DNA from: Alistipes sp.
GTDB lineage: Bacteria; Bacteroidota; Bacteroidia; Bacteroidales; Rikenellaceae
Length of the DNA: 64,000 bases
Reading direction: 5' to 3'
Assembly: GCA_017436185.1 (NCBI GenBank)
Contig: JAFSDP010000020.1
Coordinates: 20,396 to 84,395, forward strand
The translations under genes were made by a program, and so were the position numbers. Shown here piece by piece: positions 8,342-19,400 of this stretch (positions are counted from its first letter, which is position 1; each line of letters opens with the position of its first letter). The notes under the pieces were generated by a model that ran no database searches, had not been told where the DNA came from, and worked only from the letters and a program-made list of their open reading frames with translations.

Positions 8342-8791
8342 ATGAAAAAGTTACTGATTGTCCTCTTTACGCTCGCCACGCTGATGAACGTGGTCGCACA
8401 AAATGATCCTTCGGTTACCCATCCCGAAAGTGGCGAAGTGACGCTCTACCCGGCGGTGGTTGTTCCCCAATTTACACTCTACGAAATCTATTGTGCGGGC
8501 AATCCGCTCTATATGTCGCTCATTACCCTCTGCCTGGTCGGCATCTTTTTAGCCGCCTGGAAGATGCCCTCGCGCGTGAAAGAGTTGGGGTTGTTGGCAC
8601 TCGTAATTGGTATTTGCGGCTTCTTGATTGGCGTTTTTCAGGCCAACAACGTGCTGATGCAGGCCGGCGATATATCTCCTGCGGTGGTTTGTGGGGGTTT
8701 GAGGGCTGCGGTGATTGCACCGATTTGGTCCTTAATTGTCTATGGCATCTCGCTCCTGATTCGCATAGTGCAAAAGCCTAAGACAATTTAA
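8342..8791 (+). CDS. Small membrane protein, MotA/TolQ/ExbB-like fold possible
   Basis: A 149-residue protein with an N-terminal signal-type segment (MKKLLIVLFTLATLMNVVAQ) and three further hydrophobic helices, near residues 50-65, 75-95 and 115-140. The last helices (AGDISPAVVCGGLRAAVIAPIWSLIV) resemble the Gly/Ala-rich helix of MotA/TolQ/ExbB proton channels. The protein is shorter than usual and I cannot confirm the family. No TonB, ExbD or TolR gene is adjacent. The divergent LytTR regulator and shared palindrome suggest it is that regulator's target. Confidence 0.75.
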   Translation: MKKLLIVLFTLATLMNVVAQNDPSVTHPESGEVTLYPAVVVPQFTLYEIYCAGNPLYMSLITLCLVGIFLAAWKMPSRVKELGLLALVIGICGFLIGVFQANNVLMQAGDISPAVVCGGLRAAVIAPIWSLIVYGISLLIRIVQKPKTI

Positions 8792-8850
8792 GCGAAAAGA
8801 GATATTGAAGCGACCAAAAGTCGTTAGAGTGAGCTGTTTTTAGGCAAACA

Positions 8851-8884
8851 AAATCCCCGCAGTCGTGCGACCACGGGGATTTTT
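8851..8884 (+). terminator. Terminator after the small membrane protein gene
   Basis: AAATCCCCG and CGGGGATTT form an outer stem enclosing a second stem, GTCG-TG-CGAC. A short T run follows. Confidence 0.85.
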
Positions 8885-8916
8885 AGATGTTACTACCGCA
8901 AAATTGTGTATAACGA

Positions 8917-9006
8917 GGTGATTTTTAGGCTTGCGCAGTGGCGAAAAGCGGAGCATACTTGACGTATGTGAGCATTTTCGCCGCAAGCGTAACAACAAAA
9001 TCGCCC
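8917..9006. repeat. Long hairpin repeat, copy B (89-bp family)
   Basis: An imperfect palindrome from GGTGATTTTTAGGCTTGCGC to GCAAGCGTAACAACAAAATCGCC. The inner stem (GGCGAAAAGCGGAGC against GAGCATTTTCGCC) carries the head TACTTGACGTATGTGAG. It ends 1 bp before the folD stop, at the 3' end of the purine operon. It aligns along its full length with the copy at 59952-60040. Confidence 0.8.
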
Positions 9007-9007
9007 G

Positions 9008-9856
9008 TTAGACAAATTTTGCTAAGAAGCATTCTATCGTATTCTCCATCAGACAGGTAATCGTCATCGGCCCTACACCTCCGGGAACGGGGGTGATGAC
9101 GGAAGCTTTCGGCTCGATGGCAGCGAAATCGACATCGCCACAGAGCTTGCCCGTCTCGGGGTCACGATTCACACCGACGTCGATAACAACGGTGCCTTCG
9201 GACACCATATCGGCCGTAACGAACTTCGGGCGACCAATGGCCACCACCAAAATCTCGGCACGGCGGGTCACCTCCGCAAGGTTCTTCGTGCGGCTGTGGG
9301 CAATGGTTACGGTGGCATTCTTATCCAACAGGAGCTTCGACACGGGGAGTCCCACAATGTTCGAGCGGCCAATCACCACCGCCTCCTTGCCCGCAATCTC
9401 GACACCGGCCACCTCCAACATACGGATGATGCCCTTCGGGGTGCAGGGGAGCGTGCAGGGCTGCTTCTGCCACAGGGCAGCCACATTGGCGGGGTGGAAA
9501 CCATCCACATCCTTCTTTACGTCGATGGCGGCAATCACCTTGTCCTCCGAGATATGCTTCGGCAGGGGCAGCTGGACCAGGATACCATCGACCTCGTCGT
9601 CGGCATTCAGCTCGGCAATTAAGGCCAACAACTCCTCCTCCGAGATGGAGGCCTCACGACGAATCGTCGAGTTCTTGATGCCCACCTCGGCCGAGGCCTT
9701 GGCCTTGCCCGTCACATACGACACGCTGGCGGGGTTATCGCCCACCAAAATCACAGCCAGGTGGGGCACACGACCATACTTCTCGGGGAAGGCACGCACC
9801 TCTTCGGCCATTGCGGCCTTCATCTTGGCCGACAGCTCTTTACCACTGATAATCAT
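9008..9856 (-). CDS. folD: Bifunctional methylenetetrahydrofolate dehydrogenase/cyclohydrolase
   Basis: It interconverts 5,10-methylene-, methenyl- and 10-formyl-tetrahydrofolate. The last form is the formyl donor for PurN and PurH, encoded just upstream. The 282 residues match the family. YVTGKAKA near residue 50 carries the catalytic Lys. VVIGRSNIVGLPVSKLL near 160 is the NADP-binding segment, and TPVPGGVGPMT lies near the C-terminus. It is the last gene of the purine operon, 12 bp after purD. Confidence 0.96.
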   Translation of the reverse strand: MIISGKELSAKMKAAMAEEVRAFPEKYGRVPHLAVILVGDNPASVSYVTGKAKASAEVGIKNSTIRREASISEEELLALIAELNADDEVDGILVQLPLPKHISEDKVIAAIDVKKDVDGFHPANVAALWQKQPCTLPCTPKGIIRMLEVAGVEIAGKEAVVIGRSNIVGLPVSKLLLDKNATVTIAHSRTKNLAEVTRRAEILVVAIGRPKFVTADMVSEGTVVIDVGVNRDPETGKLCGDVDFAAIEPKASVITPVPGGVGPMTITCLMENTIECFLAKFV

Positions 9857-9868
9857 ATCGTTTCCGTT

Positions 9869-11116
9869 TTATTTATCAAACACATAGTGGCCGATATCGG
9901 TGCGGTGGAAGAGGTTGTCGCACGCAATGCGCTCGACATCCTTCAATGCCGCCTGACGGGCCTCATCCAGCGTGGCACCCTTGCCCACCACAAAGAGCAC
10001 ACGGCCGCCGTTAGTCAGCACCTTCTCGCCCTCGGCCTTCGTACCCATATGGTACACCGTACCCTCGACCGACTCCAGGCCGCCAATCTCGACGCCCTTC
10101 CGATAGTCGCCCGGGTAGCCCTTCGAGGCCAGCACGATGCCCAGCGTGGCGAAGTCGTGCCACTCCAACTCGGTGTCGGTGTGGTCGGCCACAGCGCAGA
10201 AGATATTGACAATGTCGCTCTTCAGGCGAGGCAGCACCACCTCGGTCTCGGGGTCGCCAAAGCGGGCATTGAACTCGATGACCTTCACGCCCTCGGGGGT
10301 CTTCATCAGACCGCCATAGAGCACACCCTCGAAGGGGCACCCCTCCTTGACCATCGCCTGAGCGACGGGCTTCAAGATATGATTCAGGGCAAACTCCTCA
10401 TCCTCGGGAGTAATGAAGGGGAGCGGCGAGTAGGCACCCATACCGCCCGTATTGGGACCCTTGTCGCCATCGTAGGCACGCTTGTGGTCCTGGGCCAGTT
10501 GCATCGGCCACACCTTCTCGCCCGACACGAAGCACATAAACGAGAACTCGGGGCCGGTCAGAAAATCCTCCACAACCACCTTGCCCTGACCGAACTTCGT
10601 GTCAAGCAACATATCCTTCAGTGCCTCGTCGGCCTCCTCCATCGTCTGGGCAATCACCACGCCCTTACCTGCCGCCAGACCGTCGTATTTCAGCACGGCG
10701 GGCAGCGGACGGCTCTCGACATAGGCCTTGGCCTCGGCATAGTCGGTAAAGGCCTTGAAACCTGCGGTGGGGATGTTGTATTTGGCCATCAACTCTTTGG
10801 CAAACTCCTTGCTCGACTCGATGCGGGCAGCAGCCTGCGAGGGGCCGAAGATGCGCAGCCCCTTCTGCTTGAAGCAGTCGGCCACACCTGCCGCCAGGGC
10901 CACCTCGGGACCTACGACGGTAAGCTCCACGCCCTGCTCCTCGGCAAAAGCAGCCAGGCGCTCCACCTCGGTCTCACGAATCGCCACGCACTCGGCCTGA
11001 CGTGCCATACCGGCATTACCCGGAGCGGCAAAAATTTTCTCGACCTGCGGCGAGCGGCTCAGCGCATCCACGATGGCGTGCTCACGACCGCCCGACCCAA
11101 TAACAAGAACTTTCAT
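9869..11116 (-). CDS. purD: Phosphoribosylamine--glycine ligase (GAR synthetase)
   Basis: ATP-dependent joining of phosphoribosylamine and glycine, the second step of purine synthesis. The 415-residue ATP-grasp enzyme starts MKVLVIGSGGREHA at 11116. The open frame extends further upstream into purH, but that extension is not homologous. The ATP-grasp segments (LKYDGLAAGKGVV near residue 140, GGMGAYSPLP near 225, EFNARFGDPE near 285) are intact. It is 4 bp after purH. Confidence 0.95.
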   Translation of the reverse strand: MKVLVIGSGGREHAIVDALSRSPQVEKIFAAPGNAGMARQAECVAIRETEVERLAAFAEEQGVELTVVGPEVALAAGVADCFKQKGLRIFGPSQAAARIESSKEFAKELMAKYNIPTAGFKAFTDYAEAKAYVESRPLPAVLKYDGLAAGKGVVIAQTMEEADEALKDMLLDTKFGQGKVVVEDFLTGPEFSFMCFVSGEKVWPMQLAQDHKRAYDGDKGPNTGGMGAYSPLPFITPEDEEFALNHILKPVAQAMVKEGCPFEGVLYGGLMKTPEGVKVIEFNARFGDPETEVVLPRLKSDIVNIFCAVADHTDTELEWHDFATLGIVLASKGYPGDYRKGVEIGGLESVEGTVYHMGTKAEGEKVLTNGGRVLFVVGKGATLDEARQAALKDVERIACDNLFHRTDIGHYVFDK

Positions 11117-11120
11117 ACTC

Positions 11121-12650
11121 CTAATGCTTAAAGTGACGCATACCGGTGAATACCATCGAGATACCCAGCTCGTTGGCCTTCTTGATCGAATCCTCGTCAC
11201 GCACCGAGCCACCGGGCTGAACAATGGCCGACACACCATACTCGGCAGCCATCGTCACGCAGTCGTCGAAGGGGAAGAATGCATCCGAAGCCAGCACAAT
11301 ACCCTCCGTCACGCCTGCTGCACGTGCCTGCTTGAGGGCAATCTCGGCCGAGCCGACACGGTTCATCTGACCGGCACCCACGCCCAGCGTCACGCCATTC
11401 TTCACCACTGCAATGGCGTTCGACTTGACGTGCTTCACGATGCGCCAGCCGAAGTTCAGATCCTCCAACTCGGCCTCGGTGGGCTGCTTTTCGGTCACGC
11501 ACATATCGGCCACCACAGTCTTGGTGCTCTTGTCCAGGTTCTGCACCAGCAGACCACCCATCACGCTCACATACTGATTCTTCACGCTGTCGTCACGGGT
11601 CATATCGACCTCGATGAGGCGCAGGTTCTTCTTCGTGGTGAGCACCTCCAGGGCACCCTCCTCGAACTTGGGAGCCATAATAATCTCCAAGAAGATGGGC
11701 TTCATCAGCTCGGCAGCCTCTTTGGTCAGGGGGCGATTCACGGCCACAATACCGCCGAAAATCGAGACCTTATCGGCCTCGTAAGCCTTCGTCCAAGCCT
11801 CCACAATGTCCTGACCTACGGCAGCACCGCAGGGGTTCATATGTTTCAGGCCTACGCAGAAGGGAGCCTCGAACTCACGCACAATGGCCAGAGCCGCATT
11901 GGCATCCTGGATGTTGTTGTACGACAGCTCCTTGCCGTGCAGCTGACGAGCCGAAGCCAACGAGAAGGGGACCACGGTCTGCTCGGCATAGAACTTGGCC
12001 TCCTGGTGGGGATTCTCACCGTAGCGCAGCGACTGTACCAGGTCGAACTCCAAGAAGAGCTTCTCGTTCAGACCGGCCTGCTTACGCATATAGGTGGCAA
12101 TCATTGCATCGTACTGGGCCGTGTGGGTATAGGCCTCGGCCGAGAGGCGCAGACGGGTCGCACGGGTTGTGTTGCCCTCGGCCTTGATCTCGGCAATCAC
12201 AGCGGCATAATCCGCAGGGTTGCAAACCACCGTCACGTCGGCCCAATTCTTGGCAGCCGAACGCAGCATCGACGGACCGCCGATGTCGATATTCTCGATG
12301 GCCTCCTCGATGGTCACGCCCTCTTTCTGGATGGTCTGACGGAAGGGATAGAGATTGACGCACACCATATCGATGAACTCAATCTGATTCTCCTTCAGGG
12401 CAGCCAGGTGGCTCTCATCGTCACGACGTGCCAACAGACCGCCGTGCACCTTCGGGTGCAGGGTCTTCACACGACCGTCGCAAATCTCGGGGAAACCCGT
12501 CACATCGCTGATGTTGATGGTCTCCACACCGTTCGTTTCGAGCAGCTTCTGCGTGCCACCCGTAGCAATGATATCCCAGCCCAACTGGCGAAGCTGCTGG
12601 GCAAACTCCACCACGCCGGTCTTGTCACTTACTGAAAATAAAGCTCTCAT
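11121..12650 (-). CDS. purH: AICAR transformylase/IMP cyclohydrolase
   Basis: It catalyses the last two steps to IMP. The 509-residue protein has an N-terminal MGS-like IMP cyclohydrolase domain (SVSDKTGV at residues 6-13) and a C-terminal transformylase domain with LRYGENPHQ near 205 and the KHMNPCGAA segment. Its ATG overlaps the purN stop by 4 bp (ATGA), suggesting translational coupling. Its formyl donor is made by the downstream folD product. Confidence 0.96.
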   Translation of the reverse strand: MRALFSVSDKTGVVEFAQQLRQLGWDIIATGGTQKLLETNGVETINISDVTGFPEICDGRVKTLHPKVHGGLLARRDDESHLAALKENQIEFIDMVCVNLYPFRQTIQKEGVTIEEAIENIDIGGPSMLRSAAKNWADVTVVCNPADYAAVIAEIKAEGNTTRATRLRLSAEAYTHTAQYDAMIATYMRKQAGLNEKLFLEFDLVQSLRYGENPHQEAKFYAEQTVVPFSLASARQLHGKELSYNNIQDANAALAIVREFEAPFCVGLKHMNPCGAAVGQDIVEAWTKAYEADKVSIFGGIVAVNRPLTKEAAELMKPIFLEIIMAPKFEEGALEVLTTKKNLRLIEVDMTRDDSVKNQYVSVMGGLLVQNLDKSTKTVVADMCVTEKQPTEAELEDLNFGWRIVKHVKSNAIAVVKNGVTLGVGAGQMNRVGSAEIALKQARAAGVTEGIVLASDAFFPFDDCVTMAAEYGVSAIVQPGGSVRDEDSIKKANELGISMVFTGMRHFKH

Positions 12651-13216
12651 AAAGTCTCTTCTATTATTTTACGTATTGTCTCTGTGTATAGGGGGTACTC
12701 CACCTCGTGAATCAGCTGCTCCAACTCGGCTTGGTCGTGGCCGTAGTACTCGAAGGCACGTTGGGCCAAGATGCGCCCACCGTCCAACGAGTCGTCCACC
12801 TCGTGAATCGTCACACCATAGACCTTCACGCCCGCCTCCATCGCCTGTTCGATGGCTCGTGCGCCCCGAAAAGCGGGCAGCAACGAAGGGTGGATGTTGA
12901 TGATGCGTCCCCGATAGGCCTCCAAGAGCGTCGGCCCCACAATGCGCATATAGCCCGCCAGGCAGACTAAATCGACCCGAGCGGCCTGCAATCGAGCCAC
13001 AATCTCGGCTTCGTAGGCCTCCTTCGAGGGGTACTCCTTGGCACGGAACGCAAAGCACTCCACGCCGTGGCGACGAGCACGCTCCACCGCCTCGGCTTCG
13101 GGCTTATCGACCACCACCAAGACCACACGAGCCGGAATCAAGCCCCGCTCCGTAGCCTCCAATATGGCTTCAAGGTTGGTGCCACGCCCACTTGCAAAGA
13201 CAGCCAGATGACGCAT
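12647..13216 (-). CDS. purN: Phosphoribosylglycinamide formyltransferase
   Basis: Transfers formyl from 10-formyl-THF to GAR. The 189 residues match the family. The start is the ATG at 13216 rather than the TTG one codon earlier. FASGRGTNL near residue 7 binds the substrate phosphate and INIHPSLLPAFRG near 105 carries the catalytic His. No formate-dependent PurT is seen in the window. Confidence 0.95.
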   Translation of the reverse strand: MRHLAVFASGRGTNLEAILEATERGLIPARVVLVVVDKPEAEAVERARRHGVECFAFRAKEYPSKEAYEAEIVARLQAARVDLVCLAGYMRIVGPTLLEAYRGRIINIHPSLLPAFRGARAIEQAMEAGVKVYGVTIHEVDDSLDGGRILAQRAFEYYGHDQAELEQLIHEVEYPLYTETIRKIIEETL

Positions 13217-13231
13217 CAAAACTCCTGTGTA

Positions 13232-14257
13232 TTACTTAATTACAACGCCTTCGATGTCGGTCACACGGCCGATAACCGAGGCCTTCTCGCCCTGAGCGGT
13301 CAGAATCTCGATGGCCTTTTCGGCCTCCGATGCGTCCAAGGCGATGACCATACCGATACCCATATTGAAGATGTTGAACATCTCGCGGTGGGGAATGCCA
13401 CCCCACTTCTCCAAGGCACGGAAGACGGGAAGAATCTCCCACGAGCCCTCCTCGACCTCGATGCCCTGACCCTCCTTCAGGATGCGGGGGATGTTCTCAT
13501 CGAAGCCGCCGCCCGTGATGTGGCCGATGCCGTGTACGTCGCAATTGCGAATCACCTCCAGCACCTGCTTTACATAGATGCGCGTCGGGGTCAAAAGGGC
13601 CTCGCCCAGCGGCTTACCGGGCAACTCTTCGTACTCCTTCATCAAATCGAGGTTGTTGTCCGACACCACCTTGCGCACCAGACTGAAACCGTTGGAGTGG
13701 ACACCGCTCGAGGCGATACCGACCAATACGTCGCCCACCTTGACCTTCGAGCCGTCGATGAGCTTCTTCTTCTCGACTACGCCCACCGTGAAGCCGGCGA
13801 TGTCGTACTCGCCCTCGGTGTACATACCCGGCATCTCGGCCGTCTCGCCACCTACCAGGGCGCAACCTGCCTGACGGCAACCCTCGGCCACACCGGCTAC
13901 GATCTGCTCGATCTTGGCCGGCTCGTTGCTGCCGACAGCCACATAGTCCAAAAAGAGGAGCGGCTCGGCACCCTGCGCCAAGACATCATTGACACACATA
14001 GCCACGGCGTCGATACCGATCGTGTCGTGCTTGTCGATGGCAAAGGCCAACTTCAGTTTCGTACCAACGCCATCCGTGCCGCTCACCAGCACCGGCTCCT
14101 CGACCTTCAGGGCCGAGAGGTCGAACATACCGCCAAAGGCGCCGATATTACCCATCACACCCAGACGCGAGGTCGAGGCCACGTGCTTCTTGATGCGACG
14201 CACCACTTCGTAACCGGCCTCCAGATTTACACCGGCTTTTTCATAAGATTGTGCCAT
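13232..14257 (-). CDS. purM: Phosphoribosylformylglycinamidine cyclo-ligase (AIR synthetase)
   Basis: ATP-dependent ring closure of FGAM to AIR. The 341-residue protein has the ATP-binding lead [14 protein letters not shown] near residue 55, [18 protein letters not shown] near 90, and [11 protein letters not shown] near 140. It shares its fold with PurL and ThiL, also in this window. It lies 13-15 bp from both neighbours within the operon. Confidence 0.96.
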   Translation of the reverse strand: MAQSYEKAGVNLEAGYEVVRRIKKHVASTSRLGVMGNIGAFGGMFDLSALKVEEPVLVSGTDGVGTKLKLAFAIDKHDTIGIDAVAMCVNDVLAQGAEPLLFLDYVAVGSNEPAKIEQIVAGVAEGCRQAGCALVGGETAEMPGMYTEGEYDIAGFTVGVVEKKKLIDGSKVKVGDVLVGIASSGVHSNGFSLVRKVVSDNNLDLMKEYEELPGKPLGEALLTPTRIYVKQVLEVIRNCDVHGIGHITGGGFDENIPRILKEGQGIEVEEGSWEILPVFRALEKWGGIPHREMFNIFNMGIGMVIALDASEAEKAIEILTAQGEKASVIGRVTDIEGVVIK

Positions 14258-14270
14258 AAGTTCTTTGCTA

Positions 14271-15680
14271 TTATTTTTTACATTTTTTGCATTTTACCTT
14301 CTCGTCGTAATGGTAGAGTGCCGTCGGATAGCGACCCGTAAAGCAGGCCGTACACAACTCCTCACGGCGTCCCGCCTTGTAGAGGGCCTCCTCGCTCAAG
14401 AAACCGAGCGTATCGGCACCGATGGCCTCTCGCACCTCATCGACCGACAGACGGGCCGAAATCAGCTCGTCGTAGGTCGTCGTATCCACGCCGTAGAAAC
14501 AAGGCTCGGTCATCGGGGGCGAAGCAATGCGCACGTGTACCTCCGTAGCACCCGCCTCTTTGAGCATCGTCACGATGCGGCGTGAGGTGGTACCACGCAC
14601 AATCGAGTCATCGACCAACACCACACGCTTGCCCTTGACGATGGTTCTCACGGCCGACAGCTTCATTCTCACGCCCTTTTCACGCAGTGCCTGCGTGGGC
14701 TGAATGAAGGTGCGACCGATGTACTTGTTCTTAATCAGACCCATCTCGTACGGCAGACCGCTTGCCTCGGCATAACCCATTGCGGCACTGAGGCTTGAAT
14801 CGGGCACACCCACTACAATATCGGCATCGGCGGGCTGCTCGTGGAAGAGCAACTTACCCGACTCCTTGCGGTAGGCGTGCACGTTGCACCCCTCAATATC
14901 GCTATCGGGACGGGCCAGGTAGATGTACTCCATCGAGCACATATCGTGGCGCTTGAACTGCGAGTAGTGGTTCGAGCGGATGCCGTGGTGGTCGATGGTA
15001 ATCACCTCACCGGGCTCCACATCACGAATATACTCGGCACCCAACGTATCGAAGGCACACGTCTCACTTGCAACCACATAGCCCTCACCCAGGCGGCCGA
15101 TGGCCAGCGGGTGCAGACCGTGCTTGTCACGGCAGGCATAGATGCGGCGTGAGGTCATCACCAGGAAGGTGAAGGCACCCTCCATCATATTCAGGGCATC
15201 CAGGATGGCCGTGATGCGGGGGCGGTTGCCCACATTGTCCTTCTTGATGAGGTGGGCCAAAATCTCGCTATCGGAGCTTGACTGGAACAAACTGCCTCGC
15301 TTCTCGAGGTAATTGCGCAACTCCTCGGCATTGACCAGCGAGCCGTTGTTGGCAATCACAAAGTCACCACTGCGGTGGCGGAAAAAGAGCGGCTGCACAT
15401 TTTCCAGACGGTTGCCCTCGGCGGCCGTATAGAGCACGTGGCCGATAGCCATCTCGCCCTGCATCGCCTGCAACTCCTCGCCCTTGAACACTTCGGTTAC
15501 CAGGCCCTTGCCCTTGATGCGGTGGAACTCACCCTCGGCATCGACGCTCACAATGCCACATCCTTCTTGACCTCGGTGCTGCAAGGCATGCAGACCGTAG
15601 TAGGTCAGCGAAGCGGCGTGCTCGACGCCATAGATGCCGAATACTCCACACTCATCGTGAATCTGACGTTCCATATCCAT
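14271..15680 (-). CDS. purF: Amidophosphoribosyltransferase
   Basis: The committed step of purine synthesis: glutamine plus PRPP to phosphoribosylamine. The 469-residue protein begins with a ten-residue propeptide, then the nucleophile C11 in DECGVFG, so the glutaminase is intact. The PRPP-binding motif [13 protein letters not shown] lies near residue 350. The C-terminal [10 protein letters not shown] is a cysteine motif typical of the B. subtilis-type enzyme with a 4Fe-4S cluster. The intact nucleophile contrasts with CarA and NadE in the same window. Confidence 0.96.
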   Translation of the reverse strand: MDMERQIHDECGVFGIYGVEHAASLTYYGLHALQHRGQEGCGIVSVDAEGEFHRIKGKGLVTEVFKGEELQAMQGEMAIGHVLYTAAEGNRLENVQPLFFRHRSGDFVIANNGSLVNAEELRNYLEKRGSLFQSSSDSEILAHLIKKDNVGNRPRITAILDALNMMEGAFTFLVMTSRRIYACRDKHGLHPLAIGRLGEGYVVASETCAFDTLGAEYIRDVEPGEVITIDHHGIRSNHYSQFKRHDMCSMEYIYLARPDSDIEGCNVHAYRKESGKLLFHEQPADADIVVGVPDSSLSAAMGYAEASGLPYEMGLIKNKYIGRTFIQPTQALREKGVRMKLSAVRTIVKGKRVVLVDDSIVRGTTSRRIVTMLKEAGATEVHVRIASPPMTEPCFYGVDTTTYDELISARLSVDEVREAIGADTLGFLSEEALYKAGRREELCTACFTGRYPTALYHYDEKVKCKKCKK

Positions 15681-15706
15681 TTTCTTCTACTTGCTTGGTT
15701 GTGTCT

Positions 15707-16423
15707 TTACGCTTCGAGCTGCTCAAGGCGGCTCAAAATCTCCTCATAAGCCTCACGCACGCCACCCAAATCGCGGCGGAAACGGTCGTGATCGAGCTTC
15801 TCGCCCGTCGTAGCATCCCACAAACGGCAGGTGTCGGGCGAGAGTTCATCGGCCAGCACCATCGTACCATCCGAGAGTTTGCCAAACTCGATTTTGAAAT
15901 CGACCAACTTGATGTTGATGCGGCCGAAGAGCTCCTTCAACACCTCGTTGATGTGGCGGGCCATCCGATAAATCTCCTCCAACTCCTCGTAGGTGGCCAA
16001 TCCCAATGCCACGGCGTGGTGGTCGTTCATCAGCGGGTCGCCCAGCTCATCGCTCTTGTAACAGATGTCAAGAATCGTGTTCTTGGGCTCGGTTCCCTCC
16101 TCCACGCCAAGACGCTTGGCCATCGAGCCGGCAATGACGTTTCTTACGACCACCTCCAGCGGAATGATGGTTGCCTTGCGGCAGAGTTGATCTCGCTCGT
16201 TGAGAGTCGAGAGGTAGTGGGTACGAACACCCGCCCGCTCCAACATCCGAAACAGGATGGTGGAGATGGCGTTGCTCAGGATACCCTTGTTGGCAATTGT
16301 TGCCTTTTTGATATTGTTGAAGGCTGTTGCATCGTCCTTGAAGTGCATTACGACCTCATCGGGATTTGCGGTGGCAAAGACGGTCTTGGCCTTACCTTCA
16401 TACAACATTTCAAGCTGTTCCAT
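15707..16423 (-). CDS. purC: SAICAR synthetase
   Basis: ATP-dependent condensation of CAIR with aspartate. The 238-residue length fits the prokaryotic enzyme. YEGKAKTVF near residue 8, PLEVVVRNVIAGS near 95, LVDFKIEFG near 175 and VLADELSPDTCR near 190 are family signatures. The next enzyme, PurB, is not encoded in this operon. Confidence 0.95.
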   Translation of the reverse strand: MEQLEMLYEGKAKTVFATANPDEVVMHFKDDATAFNNIKKATIANKGILSNAISTILFRMLERAGVRTHYLSTLNERDQLCRKATIIPLEVVVRNVIAGSMAKRLGVEEGTEPKNTILDICYKSDELGDPLMNDHHAVALGLATYEELEEIYRMARHINEVLKELFGRINIKLVDFKIEFGKLSDGTMVLADELSPDTCRLWDATTGEKLDHDRFRRDLGGVREAYEEILSRLEQLEA

Positions 16424-16451
16424 AACGCTTAACCTAACCTTTTATAGTGTT

Positions 16452-19400
16452 TTACTTCTTGCGAAAATAGTTCACGGCATTCTCGAACAGGGGCTGGTAT
16501 TTGTTACCGGCGATGTTCTTGAAAAGCTCCTCCTCGTAACGCTCCGTGTGGCCCATCTTACCCAGGATGCGACCATCGGGCGAGATGATACCCTCGATGG
16601 CATACGACGAGCCATTGGGGTTGTAGGGAGCCTCGGCAGTGGGATTACCCTCGGCATCGACATACTGGAAGGCCACCTGACCACGCTCGAAGAGTTCGCG
16701 AGCCAACTCCTCGCTTACCACGAACTTACCCTCGCCGTGGCTGACGGCAATGGCGTGCTCCTCGCCGAGCGTGAAGCTCGACAACCAGGGCGAACGGGTC
16801 GTGGCGACACGGGTCGTAACAATCTGCGAAATATGACGGTTGATGTCGTTGCGGAACAACGTCGGCGACTCGGCCGTCACCATTCCTAAGCGACCATAGG
16901 GCAGCAGACCCGACTTCACCAACGCCTGGAAGCCGTTGCAGATACCCAGTACCAAACCGCCACGATCCAACAGGGCGTGAATCTCATCACGCACCTTCTC
17001 GTTGTTCAGCACGCTCACAATCAGTTTGGCCGAGCCATCGGGCTCGTCACCTGCCGAGAAACCACCCGAGAGGGCCAAAATATGGGCCTCACGAATATGG
17101 GCGCACATCTCGTCAATCGAACGCAGGATGTCATCGCCCTCCAGATTGCACAGCACACTCGTACGCACCTCGGCACCCGCACGACGGAAGGCCTTGGCCG
17201 TATCGTAGTCGCAGTTCGTACCAGGGAAGACGGGCAGATAGGCAATCGGATGCTCGACAGCCTCGCCCGGATAGCAATCGGTGCGATGTTCGGGAGTCGA
17301 GGTCATCACCTCGGCCGAGTTCTCGCCCACATCGGGATAGATCTTGGCAAACTTGCGACGGTTGGTCTCGAAGAGCTCCTCCAGAGGCATCGAAACACCC
17401 TCGACGATGAACTCCTCCGACGGAATCGTGCGAGCCACCAACTCCACGCCCTCGCCCGTGAGGTCGCCATCGACCTCCAGAAGAATCGAGCCGTAGGCAT
17501 AGTCGTAGAGCGACTGCTCCGAGGCCACACACTCGACACCGATGCCGTTACCGAAGGCCATCTTGGCCAGACCCTCGGCCATACCGCCCATACCTACCGA
17601 CCAGGCCGACAGGACACGATCGGCCTCAATCTGGTCGCTCACGAACGTAAAGTTACGCTTGAGCTGGGCCGTATCGGGCATATAGTTCTCCAGCGGGGTG
17701 TGGCGCACCAGGTAGATGTTATGGCCTGCCCCCTTCAAATCGGTCGAAATCACCTGACGGGCATCGACGGTCGTAATACCGAAGGCCATCAGCATCGGCG
17801 GCACATTGATGTCCTGGAACGTACCCGACATCGAGTCCTTACCGCCAATCGACGGCAGACCCAGTTCCACCTGCATCTTCAGCGCACCCAGCAAGGCCGA
17901 GAGGGGCTTGCCCCACGAGGTCGGCTGCTTGGTCATACGCTCGAAATACTCCTGATACGAGTAGCGCATCTTATCGAAGCGGGCACCGGCAGCCACCACC
18001 TTCGCTGCAGCCTCCACTACGGCATAGGCAGCACCGTGATAGGGGCTCCACGAAGCCAGGTAGGGGTTGTAACCGTAGGCCATCACGCTGGCCGTCGTGG
18101 TGTAGCCATCGACGGGCAGCTTCTGCACCGAAACCTGCGTCTCGCTGCGCTGACGCTTACCACCAAAGGGCATCAGCACGGTCGAACGACCAATCGTCGA
18201 GTCGAACATCTCGATCAGTCCCTTCTGCGAAACCACGTTCCAATCCTCGTGGTTATTCTTCATACGCTCCTCAACGGTCGCACCCTCCATCTTGCGGAAG
18301 AAGGGGTTGCACTCCTCCACCGCAGCAATAGCAGCCTCGGCGTAGTGCTTGGCACCGGCCGAGTCGATAAACTCACGGCTCAAATCGGCCACCAAACGAC
18401 CCTTGTTGAACATACGCATACGGCCCGTATCGGTCACATCGGCCACCTCAACCACCTCGATATTCTCCTCGCGGCAGTAGGCCATAAAGGCGGCTACATC
18501 CTTCGCCTCCACGACCACCGACATACGCTCCTGCGACTCGCTGATGGCCAACTCGGTCGAATTCAGACCGCTGTATTTGGTCGGTACACGGTCCAGATAG
18601 ATATCCAATCCATCGGTCAGCTCGCCAATCGCCACGCTGACACCACCGGCACCAAAGTCATTCGATTTCTTAATCAGACGGGTTACCTCGGGGCGGCGGA
18701 ACAGGCGCTCCAGCTTACGCTCCTCGGGGGCATTACCCTTCTGCACCTCCGAGCCGCACGACTCCAACGACTTCTCGTCGTGCTCCTTCGACGAACCCGT
18801 AGCACCGCCGATACCGTCACGACCCGTGCGACCACCCAGGTAGAGGATCTTGTCGCCCGGCGTGGGGCTTTCACGGCGCACATTTTCGGCCTTCACGGCA
18901 CCTACCACGGCACCTACCTCCAGACGCTTGGCCACATAACCGTCGTGATAGACCTCACGCACGTGGGTCGTAGCCAGACCAATCTGGTTGCCGTAGCTCG
19001 AGTAGCCGGCTGCGGCCTTCTTCGAGATGATGCTCTGCGGCAGCTTGCCCGGAAGGGTCTCGGCCACCGGCTGGTAGATGTTACCCGCACCGGTCACTCG
19101 CATCGCCTGATAGACGTAGCTGCGGCCCGACAACGGGTCACGGATGGCACCGCCCAGACAGGTCGAAGCACCACCGAAGGGCTCAATTTCGGTCGGGTGG
19201 TTGTGGGTCTCGTTCTTGAACTGCAAAAGCCAACGCTCGGTCTCGCCATCCACATCGACATCCACAAAGATCGAGCAGGCATTGTTCTCCTCGCTCTGCT
19301 CCATATCGTCCAGCAGGCCACGCTTGCGCAGCACACGGGCACCAATCGTGGCCATATCCATCAGACAGAGGGGCTTATGCTCACGGCCCAACTCACGACG

